From positions 2,078,501 to 2,142,500 of the forward strand of contig NZ_CP064655.1 of the NCBI RefSeq assembly GCF_018141525.1: 64,000 nucleotides of DNA. The letters run 5' to 3'. Source of the stretch: Miltoncostaea marina (GTDB lineage: Bacteria > Actinomycetota > Thermoleophilia > Miltoncostaeales > Miltoncostaeaceae). The translations under genes and the position numbers were made by a program. This document shows positions 1-8,681 of the stretch, in pieces. Every line of letters starts with the position of its first letter. Position 1 is the first letter of the stretch. The notes under the pieces are model-generated. The model did not search any database and was not told where the DNA came from. It saw only the letters and a list, made by a program, of their open reading frames with translations.

Positions 1-982
1 GGGCGGCCGCGACGGCGGCGTTGGTCCGCCCGTCGGCGACGAGGGCGAGCACCTGCGCCTGCCGAGGGCTCAGGCCGAGGGCGACGAGGCCGGCGACGGC
101 GTCGCCGGCGCGGCGCTCCTCCAGCAGCACGACGTCGTGGCCGCCGGGCTCGGCTGCGGCCAGCAGCCGGGCGGCGAGGGTCCCCCCGGGGCCGGCGACC
201 GCCAGGCCGCGGGCCGGGTCGAGGCCGCCGCGCGCGCGCTCGCGGCGCAGCCAGGCGGCGAGCGGCGCCGGCAGGCCGCCGGCGCCCCGTCCGGCGCGCG
301 ACCCGGGGCCGGCCCCGGGCGGCAGGTACTCCGCCAGCAGCGCGAGCGCGCGGCCGCTCGCGAAGTCGATGACGCCGTCGCGGCCCACGGCCAGCGCCGC
401 GCGGCCGCCGTCGCCGAGCACCCGCTCGACCACGGCGGTGACGAGCCGCTCGGCCTCGCGGGTGGCCGCGTCGCGGCGGAGGCGGTCGAGGTGGGGCCGC
501 AGCAGCTCGAGCATCGCCCGGTCGCGCTCCCCGAAGTCCGGGCGGTCCCGGTTGAGGGCGATGCCCACCACCGCCCCCGGGGCGGCGGGCAGGGAGACGG
601 CCATCTGGTACTCGACGCCCATCGGCCGGTAGACGGTCGCGTAGAGCTCAGTGCGCCGGAAGGTGCGCCGGTCCATCAGGTCGGAGATCTTCATGGGCCG
701 CGGATCGCCGGTGCGGGCGTAGTGGCGGATGAGCGGGTTCTCGCCGGCGAGGCGCAGGAAGTCGCGCACCCGCTCGGGGGTCATCGCGTCCGGCGGGTCG
801 AGCAGCAGGACCGGCTCGCCGCCGGGCGAGATGTCGTTGTAGGAGACCATCGACGCCGGGACGAGCCGGGGCAGCCCCTCCAGCACGTGGCGCCGGAACT
901 GCGCCGAGTCGGCCGCGCCCGCCGCCTCCCCCACGAACGCGAGCGCGGCGGCGATGTCCGAGCGGCGGAGTGCGGCGTGCAT
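1..982 (-). CDS. LuxR-type HTH transcriptional regulator (3' end outside window)
   Basis: Reading the minus strand from an ATG at 982 gives about 327 residues with no stop before the window edge. The last visible residues, LSPRQAQVLALVADGRTN, match the start of a LuxR/GerE helix-turn-helix, so the DNA-binding domain is C-terminal. The preceding 300 residues (MHAALRRSDIAAALAF...) resemble the loosely conserved sensor-like regions of stand-alone LuxR regulators (GAF/PAS-like, unassigned). It starts 99 bases downstream of gcvPB on the same strand and may be co-transcribed with the glycine cleavage genes, but its target is unknown. No strong ribosome-binding site precedes the ATG, so the start is uncertain. 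Confidence 0.7.
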   Translation of the reverse strand, partial: MHAALRRSDIAAALAFVGEAAGAADSAQFRRHVLEGLPRLVPASMVSYNDISPGGEPVLLLDPPDAMTPERVRDFLRLAGENPLIRHYARTGDPRPMKISDLMDRRTFRRTELYATVYRPMGVEYQMAVSLPAAPGAVVGIALNRDRPDFGERDRAMLELLRPHLDRLRRDAATREAERLVTAVVERVLGDGGRAALAVGRDGVIDFASGRALALLAEYLPPGAGPGSRAGRGAGGLPAPLAAWLRRERARGGLDPARGLAVAGPGGTLAARLLAAAEPGGHDVVLLEERRAGDAVAGLVALGLSPRQAQVLALVADGRTNAAVAAA

Positions 983-1081
983 GGCCGCACGAGCGTATGC
1001 GCGGAGCGGGGCGCCGCGCACCACCCCGCCGGGGAGGCGGCGGCGCCCGCGCGGCGGGACCGGCGGGGCCGGCCTCGCCGC

Positions 1082-2596
1082 TCAGGCCGGCGGCGGCTGG
1101 CGCACGACGGGCGAGCGCGCGGCGCCCGCCTCGTCGAGCCGCCGCACGGGCGTGCCGTACGGCGCGTTGCGCGCGATCTCCGGGTCCTCGGCGGCCTCGC
1201 GCAGGATCTCGGCGACCGCGTCGGCGAAGGCCTCGAGCGTCTCGCGGGTCTCCGTCTCCGTGGGCTCCACGAGCAGCGCCTCCTCGACCAGGAGCGGGAA
1301 GTAGACGGTCGGCGGGTGGTAGCCGAAGTCGAGCAGCCGCTTGGCGAGGTCGGTGGTGCGGATGCCGAGCTCCCGCTTCATCGGCGCGCCCGAGAGCACG
1401 AACTCGTGCATGCAGCGCTCGCCGAACGCGGCGGGCAGGTGCGGCGCGATCTCCGGCCGGCGCATGAGCGCCATGAGGTAGTTGGCGTTCAGCACGGCGA
1501 TCTCCGACGCCTCGCGCAACCCGGCGGCGCCGAGCGAGCGGATGTACGCGTAGGAGCGCACGAACACGCCGAAGTTGCCCTGGAAGCCCCGCAGCCGGCC
1601 GATCGAGCGCTCACCCTCGTGGTCGAGGTCGAAGCGGACGCCGTCGCCGTCCTCGCGGCGCACGACGCGCGGGCGCATGAGGTACGGCTCGATGCGGTCG
1701 GACACCGCGATCGGGCCGGCCCCCGGCCCGCCGCCGCCGTGCGGCTGGGTGAACGACTTGTGCAGGTTGAAGTGCACGATGTCGAAGCCCATGTCGCCGG
1801 GCCGGCTGATGCCCATGACCGCGTTGAGGTTCGCGCCGTCGTAGTAGAGCGTCGCCCCCGCGTCGTGGACGATGCGCGCGATCTCCTCGATGTTGGGGTC
1901 GAAGAGGCCGAGCGTGTTGGGGTTGGTGAGCATGAGGCAGGCGACGCGCCCGTCGGCCTTGCGGCGCAGGTCCTCCACGTCCACGCCGCCGTCGGGCGCG
2001 GTGGCGACCTTCACGACCTCGTAGCCGGCCATGGTCACGGTGGCCGGGTTGGTGCCGTGCGCCGTGTCGGGGGTCAGCACCAGCGTGCGCTCGTCGCCGC
2101 GGTCGGCGTGGTACGCCCGCGTGAGCAGCACGCCGGCCAGCTCGCCGTGCGAGCCGGCGCTCGGCTGCAGCGAGACGTGCGGCAGCCCGGCGATCTCCGA
2201 CAGGGCGCGCTCGAGGTTCCACATCAGCTCGAGCGCCCCCTGGGCGCGGGCGGGCGCCTGCAGCGGGTGCAGGCGGGCGTGGCCCGGCAGGGCGGCGACC
2301 CGCTCGTGCAGCTTCGGGTTGTGCTTCATCGTGCACGAGCCCAGCGGGTAGAAGCCGCTGTCGAGGTCGAAGTTGCGCTTCGACAGGCCGTTGTAGTGGC
2401 GCACGATCTCGGGCTCGGCCACCTCGGGCAGCTCGGGCGGCGCCGCGCGCCGCAGGCGCGCGGGCAGCAGCTCGTCGAGCGGCCGCTCGGGCACGTCGAG
2501 GGCGGGCGGCGTGAAGGCCCGGCGGCCCGGCCGCGAGCGCTCGTAGATCGTGGTGGCGTGCTCGCGCTGCTGGGGGGTCTGGACGGCGACGCTCAC
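1082..2596 (-). CDS. gcvPB: Glycine dehydrogenase (decarboxylating) subunit 2
   Basis: Pyridoxal-phosphate subunit of the split P protein of the glycine cleavage system: it decarboxylates glycine and passes the aminomethyl group to lipoyl-GcvH. It has 504 residues, normal for the family. The cofactor lysine lies in HFNLHKSFTQPHGGGGPG near residue 280, and AHGTNPATVTMAGYEV and GANLNAVMG are typical family segments. The GTG start at 2596 overlaps the gcvPA stop by four bases (GTGA), implying translational coupling. It is the last enzyme gene of a gcvT-gcvH-gcvPA-gcvPB run. Confidence 0.97.
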   Translation of the reverse strand: MSVAVQTPQQREHATTIYERSRPGRRAFTPPALDVPERPLDELLPARLRRAAPPELPEVAEPEIVRHYNGLSKRNFDLDSGFYPLGSCTMKHNPKLHERVAALPGHARLHPLQAPARAQGALELMWNLERALSEIAGLPHVSLQPSAGSHGELAGVLLTRAYHADRGDERTLVLTPDTAHGTNPATVTMAGYEVVKVATAPDGGVDVEDLRRKADGRVACLMLTNPNTLGLFDPNIEEIARIVHDAGATLYYDGANLNAVMGISRPGDMGFDIVHFNLHKSFTQPHGGGGPGAGPIAVSDRIEPYLMRPRVVRREDGDGVRFDLDHEGERSIGRLRGFQGNFGVFVRSYAYIRSLGAAGLREASEIAVLNANYLMALMRRPEIAPHLPAAFGERCMHEFVLSGAPMKRELGIRTTDLAKRLLDFGYHPPTVYFPLLVEEALLVEPTETETRETLEAFADAVAEILREAAEDPEIARNAPYGTPVRRLDEAGAARSPVVRQPPPA

Positions 2597-3975
2597 GCCC
2601 GCGCCCCCGCCAGCGAGCCGGAGCGCTCGGCGGCGACCGCGCGCCCGAGCACGTCGGCCAGGCGGTCGATGTCCGCGCGCGAGCGCTGCTCCGTGATCGC
2701 CACGAGCAGCCCGTCGGGGTGCTCCGGCATGACGCGGCCGAGCGGCAGGCCCGGGTTGACGCCCTCGGCGGCGCAGCGCTCGACCACGGCCTCGACCGGC
2801 GCCTCCAGCGCCAGGGCGAACTCGCGCACCACCGGCTGCTCGTGCAGGGCGCGCACGCCCGGCAGCGCCGCGAGGGTGCGGCGCGCGTAGTCGGCGCGCC
2901 GCAGCATCAGCTCGGCGAGCTCCACGACCCCGCGCTTGCCGAGCCACGACAGGTGGATGACGCCGGCCAGGGCGTTGAGCACCTGGGCGGTGCAGATGTT
3001 GCTCGTCGCGCGCTCGCGGCGGATGTGCTGCTCGCGCGTCTGCAGGGTCAGCACGAACCCGCGCCGGCCGTCGACGTCGCGGGTCTCGCCGGCGATGCGC
3101 CCGGGCATGCGGCGGATGTGCTCCTCCGTGGCGGCGAAGAAGCCGAACGAGGGCCCGCCGTAGTCCAGCCGGTTGCCGAGCGACTGCCCCTCGCCCACCG
3201 CCACGTCCACGCCGAGCTCGCCCGGCGGGCGCAGGATCGCCAGCGGCAGCGGGTCGCAGGCGCAGACCACGAGCGCGCCGGCCGCCGTCGCGACCTCCAC
3301 GAGCGGCTCCAGGTCCTCGACCGCGCCGAGGAAGTTCGGCTGCTGCAGCACCACCGCCGCCGTGTCGGGGCCCACGAGGCCGGCGAGCGCGGCGGCGTCG
3401 GTGACCCCGTCGCGCAGCGGCGCCTCGACCACCCGCTGGCCGTAGCCGGGCGCGAGCGTTCCGAGCGTCTCGCGGCTGTGCGGGTGGACGCCCCGGGAGA
3501 CGACCACGTCGCGGCGCCCGTTGGCCAGCTTGGCCAGGTAGGCCGCCGCGCCGACCGACGAGGGGCCGTCGTAGAGCGAGGCGTTCGACACCGGCAGCCC
3601 GGTCAGCTCGCTGATGGCCGTCTGGTACTCGAACATCACCTGCAGCCCGCCCTGCGAGATCTCGGGCTGGTAGGGCGTGTACGGGGTGAGGAACTCCGAG
3701 CGCGAGATGATCGAGTCGATCAGCGCGGGCACGTAGTGGTCGTACATGCCGGCGCCGAGGAAGGTGATCTCGTCCTCGGCGCTGACGTTGCGCGCCGCGA
3801 GCCCGGCCAGGTGGGCGTACACGTCCTGCTCGGGCATGCCCTCGGGCAGGTCGAGCGGGCGTCGCAGGCGCACGCCCTCCGGGATGACCGCGAACAGGTC
3901 GTCGACCGAGTCGACGCCGATCAGCGCGAGCATCTCGCGCAGGTCCTCCTCGGTGAGCGAGGTGTACCGGCTCAC
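2593..3975 (-). CDS. gcvPA: Glycine dehydrogenase (decarboxylating) subunit 1
   Basis: First subunit of the split P protein (460 residues), which forms a heterotetramer with GcvPB. The start MSRYTSLTEEDLREMLALIG and the segments FLGAGMYDHYVPALID and SRSEFLTPYTPYQPEISQG are hallmarks of the family. It overlaps gcvH by four bases upstream and gcvPB by four bases downstream, so the three genes form one tightly coupled unit. Nothing is missing compared with the usual length. Confidence 0.97.
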   Translation of the reverse strand: MSRYTSLTEEDLREMLALIGVDSVDDLFAVIPEGVRLRRPLDLPEGMPEQDVYAHLAGLAARNVSAEDEITFLGAGMYDHYVPALIDSIISRSEFLTPYTPYQPEISQGGLQVMFEYQTAISELTGLPVSNASLYDGPSSVGAAAYLAKLANGRRDVVVSRGVHPHSRETLGTLAPGYGQRVVEAPLRDGVTDAAALAGLVGPDTAAVVLQQPNFLGAVEDLEPLVEVATAAGALVVCACDPLPLAILRPPGELGVDVAVGEGQSLGNRLDYGGPSFGFFAATEEHIRRMPGRIAGETRDVDGRRGFVLTLQTREQHIRRERATSNICTAQVLNALAGVIHLSWLGKRGVVELAELMLRRADYARRTLAALPGVRALHEQPVVREFALALEAPVEAVVERCAAEGVNPGLPLGRVMPEHPDGLLVAITEQRSRADIDRLADVLGRAVAAERSGSLAGARA

Positions 3976-4367
3976 AGGCCGGCCAGGTACTGGCGGTAGG
4001 CCGCCTCGTCCATCAGCTCGTCGAGCTGGGCGGGCTCGGTCAGCCGCACCCGGATGAGCCAGCCCTCGCCGTAGGGGTCCTCGTTCACGATCTCGGGGCG
4101 CTCCTGCACCGCCTCGTTGACCGCCACGACCTCGCCGCTGGCCGGCGTGAAGATGTCGGAGACGGCCTTCACCGACTCCAGCTCGCCGTAGGGCTTGTCC
4201 TTCTCGACGGTGGCGCCCACGGCCGGCGGGTCGTAGAAGACGACCTCGCCCAGCGCATCCTGGGCGAACCAGGTGATGCCGAAGACGGCCTCGTCGCCGT
4301 CGAGGCGCACCCAGTCGTGCTCGCGGTGGTAGCGCAGGTCCGGCGGGTAGCTCTCCTCGGCGGCCAC
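3972..4367 (-). CDS. gcvH: Glycine cleavage system H protein
   Basis: Lipoyl carrier of the glycine cleavage complex, 131 residues. The lipoylated lysine is K67 in GELESVKAVSDIF, and the N-terminal HDWVRLDGDEAVFGITWFAQ is characteristic of the family. It lies 10 bases after gcvT and overlaps gcvPA by four bases. No lipoate ligase or synthase is visible in the window, so the lipoylation enzymes must be encoded elsewhere. Confidence 0.97.
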   Translation of the reverse strand: MAAEESYPPDLRYHREHDWVRLDGDEAVFGITWFAQDALGEVVFYDPPAVGATVEKDKPYGELESVKAVSDIFTPASGEVVAVNEAVQERPEIVNEDPYGEGWLIRVRLTEPAQLDELMDEAAYRQYLAGL

Positions 4368-4377
4368 AGGCCCTCCT

Positions 4378-5475
4378 CTACTCCTTGGGGGATGTCGCGA
4401 CGAGCGGGCGGCGCGCGACGACGGCGGCCTTGGGCTTGCCGCGCACGTCGACCGCGATCTCGGTGCCGGGCGCGGCGAGCTCCGCCGCGACGTACGCCAT
4501 GCCGATCCCGGCGCCGAGCGTCGGCGAGAGCGTACCGCTGGTCACCCGGCCGGCGGGCGCGCCGTCGTGGAGCACGTCCTGGCCGGCCCGCGGGATGCCC
4601 GGCTCGGTGAGCCGGAAGGCGACGAGGCGCTCGGGCGTGCCGCGCTCGGCCTGCTGGCGCATGCGCGCCGCGCCGGGGAACCGCCCGCCCTCCAGGTCGC
4701 ACGCCCAACGCAGGCCCGCCTCGATCGGCGTGCGGTCCCGCGACAGCTCCTGGCCGTACAGCGGGTAGCCCATCTCGAGCCGCAGGGTGTCCCGGCTCAC
4801 CAGGCCGGCGGGCTCGGGCGCGGCGTCGGCGGCGAGCAGCGCGTCCCACAGCTCGGGCGCGCCGTCCCACGGGCACATCAGCTCCACGCCCGGCTCGCCG
4901 GTGTAGCCCGTGCGCGAGATCAGGCACGGCACGCCGGCGACGACGTCCTCGGCGATCTCGAAGTAGCCGAGCCCGAACGCGGCCGGCGTGCCGGCGAGGG
5001 GCCGCAGCGCGTCCGCCCAGCGCGGGCCCTGCAGGGCCAGCATCGCGATCTCGTGCGAGCGGTCGGCGAGCTCGACGGCGTCGGGCAGCAGGGCGGCGAG
5101 GCGGTCGTGGCAGGCCGCCGTGTTCGCCGCGTTCACGACCAGCAGGTGGCGGTCCGGCAGCGCGTAGGCGATGAGGTCGTCGATGACCCCGCCGTCGTCG
5201 TCGCAGAGCAGCGTGTACTGCCCCTGGCCCGGCCCCACCCGGCTGATGTCGTTGGTGAGCGCCGCGGCGAGCGCCTCGCGCGCGCCGGGCCCGGACACCT
5301 CGAGCTGGCCCATGTGGGAGACGTCGAACAGGCCGGCCCGCCCGCGCACGGCCAGGTGCTCGGGCCGCGCGCCCGCGTAGTACAGCGGCATGTCCCACCC
5401 CGCGAACGCGCCCATGCGCGCGCCGAGGGCGACGTGGCGGTCGTGGAGGGAGGTGGTCTGCGTCGCGGCCGCCAT
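4378..5475 (-). CDS. gcvT: Aminomethyltransferase (glycine cleavage T protein)
   Basis: Tetrahydrofolate-dependent aminomethyltransferase, first gene of the gcv operon, 365 residues from the ATG at 5475 (MAAATQTTSLHDRHVALGAR). The alternative ATG six codons upstream at 5493 is possible. FAGWDMPLYY, FDVSHMGQ, the folate-binding Asp region DDDGGVIDDLIAY and ISRTGYTGEPG are all present. The 5' leader is only about 80 bases and is largely filled by the palindrome behind ftsZ, so there is no room for a glycine riboswitch. Confidence 0.96.
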   Translation of the reverse strand: MAAATQTTSLHDRHVALGARMGAFAGWDMPLYYAGARPEHLAVRGRAGLFDVSHMGQLEVSGPGAREALAAALTNDISRVGPGQGQYTLLCDDDGGVIDDLIAYALPDRHLLVVNAANTAACHDRLAALLPDAVELADRSHEIAMLALQGPRWADALRPLAGTPAAFGLGYFEIAEDVVAGVPCLISRTGYTGEPGVELMCPWDGAPELWDALLAADAAPEPAGLVSRDTLRLEMGYPLYGQELSRDRTPIEAGLRWACDLEGGRFPGAARMRQQAERGTPERLVAFRLTEPGIPRAGQDVLHDGAPAGRVTSGTLSPTLGAGIGMAYVAAELAAPGTEIAVDVRGKPKAAVVARRPLVATSPKE

Positions 5476-5497
5476 CCGCGCCGACGGTACCACGCCG

Positions 5498-5545
5498 CCC
5501 GGGCCCCGTCGCCGCGCCCCGCGGGGCGCGGCGACGGGGCCCGGG
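5498..5545 (-). terminator. Perfect 48-bp palindrome behind ftsZ
   Basis: Positions 5498-5521 are the exact reverse complement of 5522-5545 (24-bp arms, no spacer), nearly all G and C. It begins 10 bases after the ftsZ stop and ends just upstream of gcvT. In RNA it would form an extremely stable hairpin, but no T tract follows it on the minus strand. It most likely separates the division cluster from the gcv operon. Confidence 0.6.
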
Positions 5546-5554
5546 GCGGGCCGG

Positions 5555-6733
5555 CTACTTCAGGAAGTCGGGGATCTCGAGCGCGTCGTCGGGGATCTCG
5601 AAGCCCTGGCGCTCCGAGCTCTCCAGCGTGACCGGGGGGCGGCTCGGCTCCGGGGCCCGCGTGGCCGGCTGCGGCCGGCGGCCCGGGGCCATCGGCACCG
5701 CGGCGCCCTCGCGTTCGCGGCGGCCGAAGCGGGGCTCGCCCGGCGCCGGCTGCGCCTGCGCCTCGACCCCGCTGAAGCCGGTGGCGATGACCGTCACGCG
5801 CAGCGTGTCCCCGGCCGACTCGTCGATGACGGCGCCGAAGATCACGTTGCAGTCGTCGTGGGCCGCCTGGCGGATGATCCCCGCGGCCTCGTCGATCTCG
5901 AACAGCCCGAGGTCCGCGCCGCCGGTGATGTTGAGCAGCACGCCGGTGGCGCCCGCCACCGTCGTCTCGAGCAGCGGCGACGAGATCGCCGCCTTCGCCG
6001 CCTCCGAGGCGCGGTTCTCGCCGGAGGCCGTGCCGATGCCCATCAGCGAGGCGCCCGCGTCCTGCATGATCGTGCGCACGTCGGCGAAGTCCAGGTTGAT
6101 GAGCCCGGGCACCGTGATGAGGTCCGTGATGCCCTGCACGCCCTGGCGCAGGACGTCGTCGGCCATCCGGAACGCGTCGATGATCGAGGTGCGGCGCTCG
6201 ACCACCTGGATGAGCCGCTCGTTCGGGATCACGATCACCGAGTCGACCTGCTTCTGCAGCTCCTCGATGCCCTCCTCGGCGCGCCGGGTGCGCTGGGCGC
6301 CCTCGAAGCCGAAGGGCCGGGTGACGACGCCCACCGTCAGCGACCCCTGCTCCCGTGCGATCTGGGCGATGACGGGCGCCGCGCCCGTGCCGGTGCCGCC
6401 GCCCTCGCCGGCGGTCACGAACACCATGTCGGCGCCGCGCAGGGCCTCCTTCAGCTCCTCGCGGCTCTCCTCCGCGGCGTCGCGGCCGACCCGCGGGTCG
6501 GCGCCCGCGCCGAGGCCCTTCGTGATCGCGCCGCCGATGTGGATCTTCACGTCGGCGTCGCACATCGACAGCGCCTGCGCGTCGGTGTTGACGGCGATGA
6601 ACTCCACGCCCTTCACGCCGGCGTCGATCATGCGGTTGACGGCGTTGGTGCCGCCGCCGCCCACGCCCACCACCTTGATGACGGCCAAGTAGTTGCTGGC
6701 TTCCACCGGACTCCCCCGATCGGCACTACTCAT
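5555..6733 (-). CDS. ftsZ: Cell division protein FtsZ
   Basis: Tubulin-like GTPase that forms the Z ring; 392 residues from the ATG at 6733. The G-box [16 protein letters not shown], the tubulin signature [15 protein letters not shown] and the T7 loop region are present. The C-terminus ends in a short acidic tail ([16 protein letters not shown]), the usual docking peptide after a variable linker. Two starts are credible: ATG 6733 with GGAAG five bases upstream, or GTG 6706 with GGGGGAG four bases upstream, which gives the canonical N-terminus [14 protein letters not shown]. It is the last gene of the dcw run but has its own promoter. In most actinomycetes yggS/sepF follow; here gcvT does. Confidence 0.97.
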   Translation of the reverse strand: MSSADRGSPVEASNYLAVIKVVGVGGGGTNAVNRMIDAGVKGVEFIAVNTDAQALSMCDADVKIHIGGAITKGLGAGADPRVGRDAAEESREELKEALRGADMVFVTAGEGGGTGTGAAPVIAQIAREQGSLTVGVVTRPFGFEGAQRTRRAEEGIEELQKQVDSVIVIPNERLIQVVERRTSIIDAFRMADDVLRQGVQGITDLITVPGLINLDFADVRTIMQDAGASLMGIGTASGENRASEAAKAAISSPLLETTVAGATGVLLNITGGADLGLFEIDEAAGIIRQAAHDDCNVIFGAVIDESAGDTLRVTVIATGFSGVEAQAQPAPGEPRFGRREREGAAVPMAPGRRPQPATRAPEPSRPPVTLESSERQGFEIPDDALEIPDFLK

Positions 6734-6829
6734 GCGGTCTTCCAGGAACCCTCGACCATCAGTCGAGGCTGGTTTTCCCATGGTCCGCGCGGCCGCTGAA
6801 CGGCCCTAGGCACGAGTCCACCAGCCTGG

Positions 6830-6858
6830 AACCTAGGGACGGCGCCCCCATGTGTCAA
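6830..6858 (-). promoter_or_regulatory. Putative ftsZ promoter
   Basis: On the minus strand a perfect -35 TTGACA (plus coordinates 6853-6858) is followed after 17 bases by TAGGTT (6830-6835) as -10. It lies in the ftsQ-ftsZ gap about 95 bases upstream of the ftsZ ATG. The match is to the general sigma-70/HrdB consensus; activity is inferred. Short inverted CCCTAGG/CCTAGGG elements flank it. Confidence 0.6.
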
Positions 6859-6912
6859 GCAACCCTCATGTATGAGTAGAGCCATGCCACGCCGTCGGAG
6901 CCCGTGTCTCGA

Positions 6913-7764
6913 TCACTCATCGAGGGTTGCCGCGCCGTCCTCGGCCGTCGTCGTGGCGCCGCCCCCCACCGCCGGGTTCTCCGGCGTGACCAGCGTGATG
7001 TAGTCGGCCGCTGCCTCCTCCTCGGGCGACAGGCTCTTCAGCACGAGGCCGAGCGCGACCGCCTTCGCCTCCATGCGCTCCGGCGACCCCAGCCGCAGCT
7101 CCGGGCCGCCGTCGAGACGCCCGGTCACCATGCCGTCGCGGCCGAGCTGCAGCGCGCGCACCCGCTTGGCCACCGCCGGCTCGGCCGCGCCCAGGAAGCC
7201 GAGCAGCGCCGCCTGGTCGGCGGCGAGCCGGCCGCCGGGCGCCGGCGGCGCCTCGCCCAGCCGGATCCACCCCAGGCCGACGTTGCCCTGCCGTTCCTCC
7301 AGCACCCGCCCGGACGCGGCGACCACCACCGCGCGGTCGCCGGCGGCGGCCACGGCGAGCGGCCGCGCCTGCACGATCGTCACCGTCAGGCCGCGGGGCC
7401 ATGCCCGGCCGACCGACAGCGACTCCACCCACGGGAACGACGCCGCGGCGGCGCGGATGCGCCCGACCGGCGGGGAGATGACGGTGCCGGACTCGCCCGC
7501 CCGCTCGAGGGCGGCGCGCAGCTCGGGCGCGTCGGGCCGGTCGTAGCCGCGCAGCGAGACCCCGTGCACCGCGAGCAGGGGCCCGGTGGCCAGCCAGTAG
7601 AGCAGCGCGATCGCCGCCGCGGTGCCGAGCAGCAGCACGGCGCCCGAGCGGCGCCGCCGCGCCTGCTCGCGGGCGACGGTGCGGCGCCGGGCCGCGACCG
7701 CGGGGTGCGGCGCCGGGCCGCGCGCCGGCCGCGAGCCGCCCCCGGCGGGGCCCGTCCCGCTCAT
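6913..7764 (-). CDS. ftsQ: FtsQ/DivIB-type cell division protein
   Basis: Bitopic division protein of 283 residues: an Arg-rich cytoplasmic N-terminus, one membrane segment (about residues 41-58, SGAVLLLGTAAAIALLYWLA), then a POTRA-like domain starting LLAVHGVSLRGYDRPDAPELR and an FtsQ domain containing PWVESLSVGRAWPRGLTVTI. The segment PRxLTVxIVxxRPLA is typical of FtsQ. Its ATG overlaps the murB stop (ATGA). The last residues (GGGATTTAEDG) are low-complexity. Confidence 0.88.
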   Translation of the reverse strand: MSGTGPAGGGSRPARGPAPHPAVAARRRTVAREQARRRRSGAVLLLGTAAAIALLYWLATGPLLAVHGVSLRGYDRPDAPELRAALERAGESGTVISPPVGRIRAAAASFPWVESLSVGRAWPRGLTVTIVQARPLAVAAAGDRAVVVAASGRVLEERQGNVGLGWIRLGEAPPAPGGRLAADQAALLGFLGAAEPAVAKRVRALQLGRDGMVTGRLDGGPELRLGSPERMEAKAVALGLVLKSLSPEEEAAADYITLVTPENPAVGGGATTTAEDGAATLDE

Positions 7765-8681
7765 CCGGCCACCGGGGCGCGCACGACGCCGCGCTCGGGG
7801 TCGAGGTAGCGGACCTCCGGCTCGAGCCGCGGCCCGCCCGCCGCGAGCACCCGGCGGCGCCCCTCGGCCATCAGCGCCAGCACGTCGGCCGCGCGGGAGC
7901 CGGCCGCCGCCTCGATGAAGTTGGCGTGCACCGGCGAGAAGCGGGCGCCGCCGACGGCGAGCCCCTTGCAGCCGGCCGCCTCGAGCAGCCGGCCGGCCGA
8001 GTCGCCGGGCGGGTTGGTGAAGACGCTCCCGAACGTCCGCACGCCCTGCGGCTGGGTGGCGCGCCGGTGGCCGCGGAACTCGGCCAGGCGCGCGGCGATC
8101 GACCCGGGGTCGCCGGCGCGCAGGGCGAAGCCGACCGCCGTGACGACCTCGCCGGGGCGCACGGCCGACGATCGGTAGGCCAGGCGCAGGTCGTCCGGCA
8201 GCACCCGGCGGCGGCCGTCGGGCGAGCAGATGACCGCCCAGCGCAGCACCTGCGCCAGCTCGCCGGCGTGGGCGCCCGCGTTCATCGCCACCGCGCCGCC
8301 CGCCGTGCCGGGGATGCTCGCCCCCCACTCCAGGCCGGTCATCCCGTGGCGCGCGGCGCGCTGCACGGCCCGCGGCAGGGACGCCCCGCCGCCGCACCAC
8401 ATGCCGTCCGAGCGCACAGAGATCGCGGCCAGCCCGCCCACCAGCCGCAGCGCCAGGCCGCGGAAGCCCGCGTCGTCCACCAGCAGGTTCGACCCCCGCC
8501 CCACCACGGCCACCGGCAGCTCGCGCGCCCGCGCCCAGCCGAGCGCCGCGACCACCTCGCGCGACGAGCGGGCCCGGCAGAGCCAGTCCGCCGTGCCGCC
8601 GACCCTGATGGTGGTCAGCGGCGCGAGCGGGGCGTCGCGCTCGATCTCAGGCAGGGGCGGTGCGCTCGTCGGGACCTCCAT
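7761..8681 (-). CDS. murB: UDP-N-acetylenolpyruvoylglucosamine reductase
   Basis: FAD- and NADPH-dependent reductase that makes UDP-MurNAc; 306 residues. The FAD-binding motifs LTTIRVGGTADWL and VVGRGSNLLVDDAGFRGLAL are clear. GWGASIPGTAGGAVAMNAGAH occurs here as LEWGASIPGTAGGAVAMNAG, with the C-terminal HANFIEA after it. Its start lies 35 bases inside the murC 3' end, an unusually long overlap that suggests coupled translation. Confidence 0.95.
   Translation of the reverse strand: MEVPTSAPPLPEIERDAPLAPLTTIRVGGTADWLCRARSSREVVAALGWARARELPVAVVGRGSNLLVDDAGFRGLALRLVGGLAAISVRSDGMWCGGGASLPRAVQRAARHGMTGLEWGASIPGTAGGAVAMNAGAHAGELAQVLRWAVICSPDGRRRVLPDDLRLAYRSSAVRPGEVVTAVGFALRAGDPGSIAARLAEFRGHRRATQPQGVRTFGSVFTNPPGDSAGRLLEAAGCKGLAVGGARFSPVHANFIEAAAGSRAADVLALMAEGRRRVLAAGGPRLEPEVRYLDPERGVVRAPVAG

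Noticed and set aside
5476-5554. Glycine riboswitch upstream of gcvT
   Set aside because: Only about 80 bases separate ftsZ and gcvT and most are the perfect palindrome; no tandem aptamer can fit.
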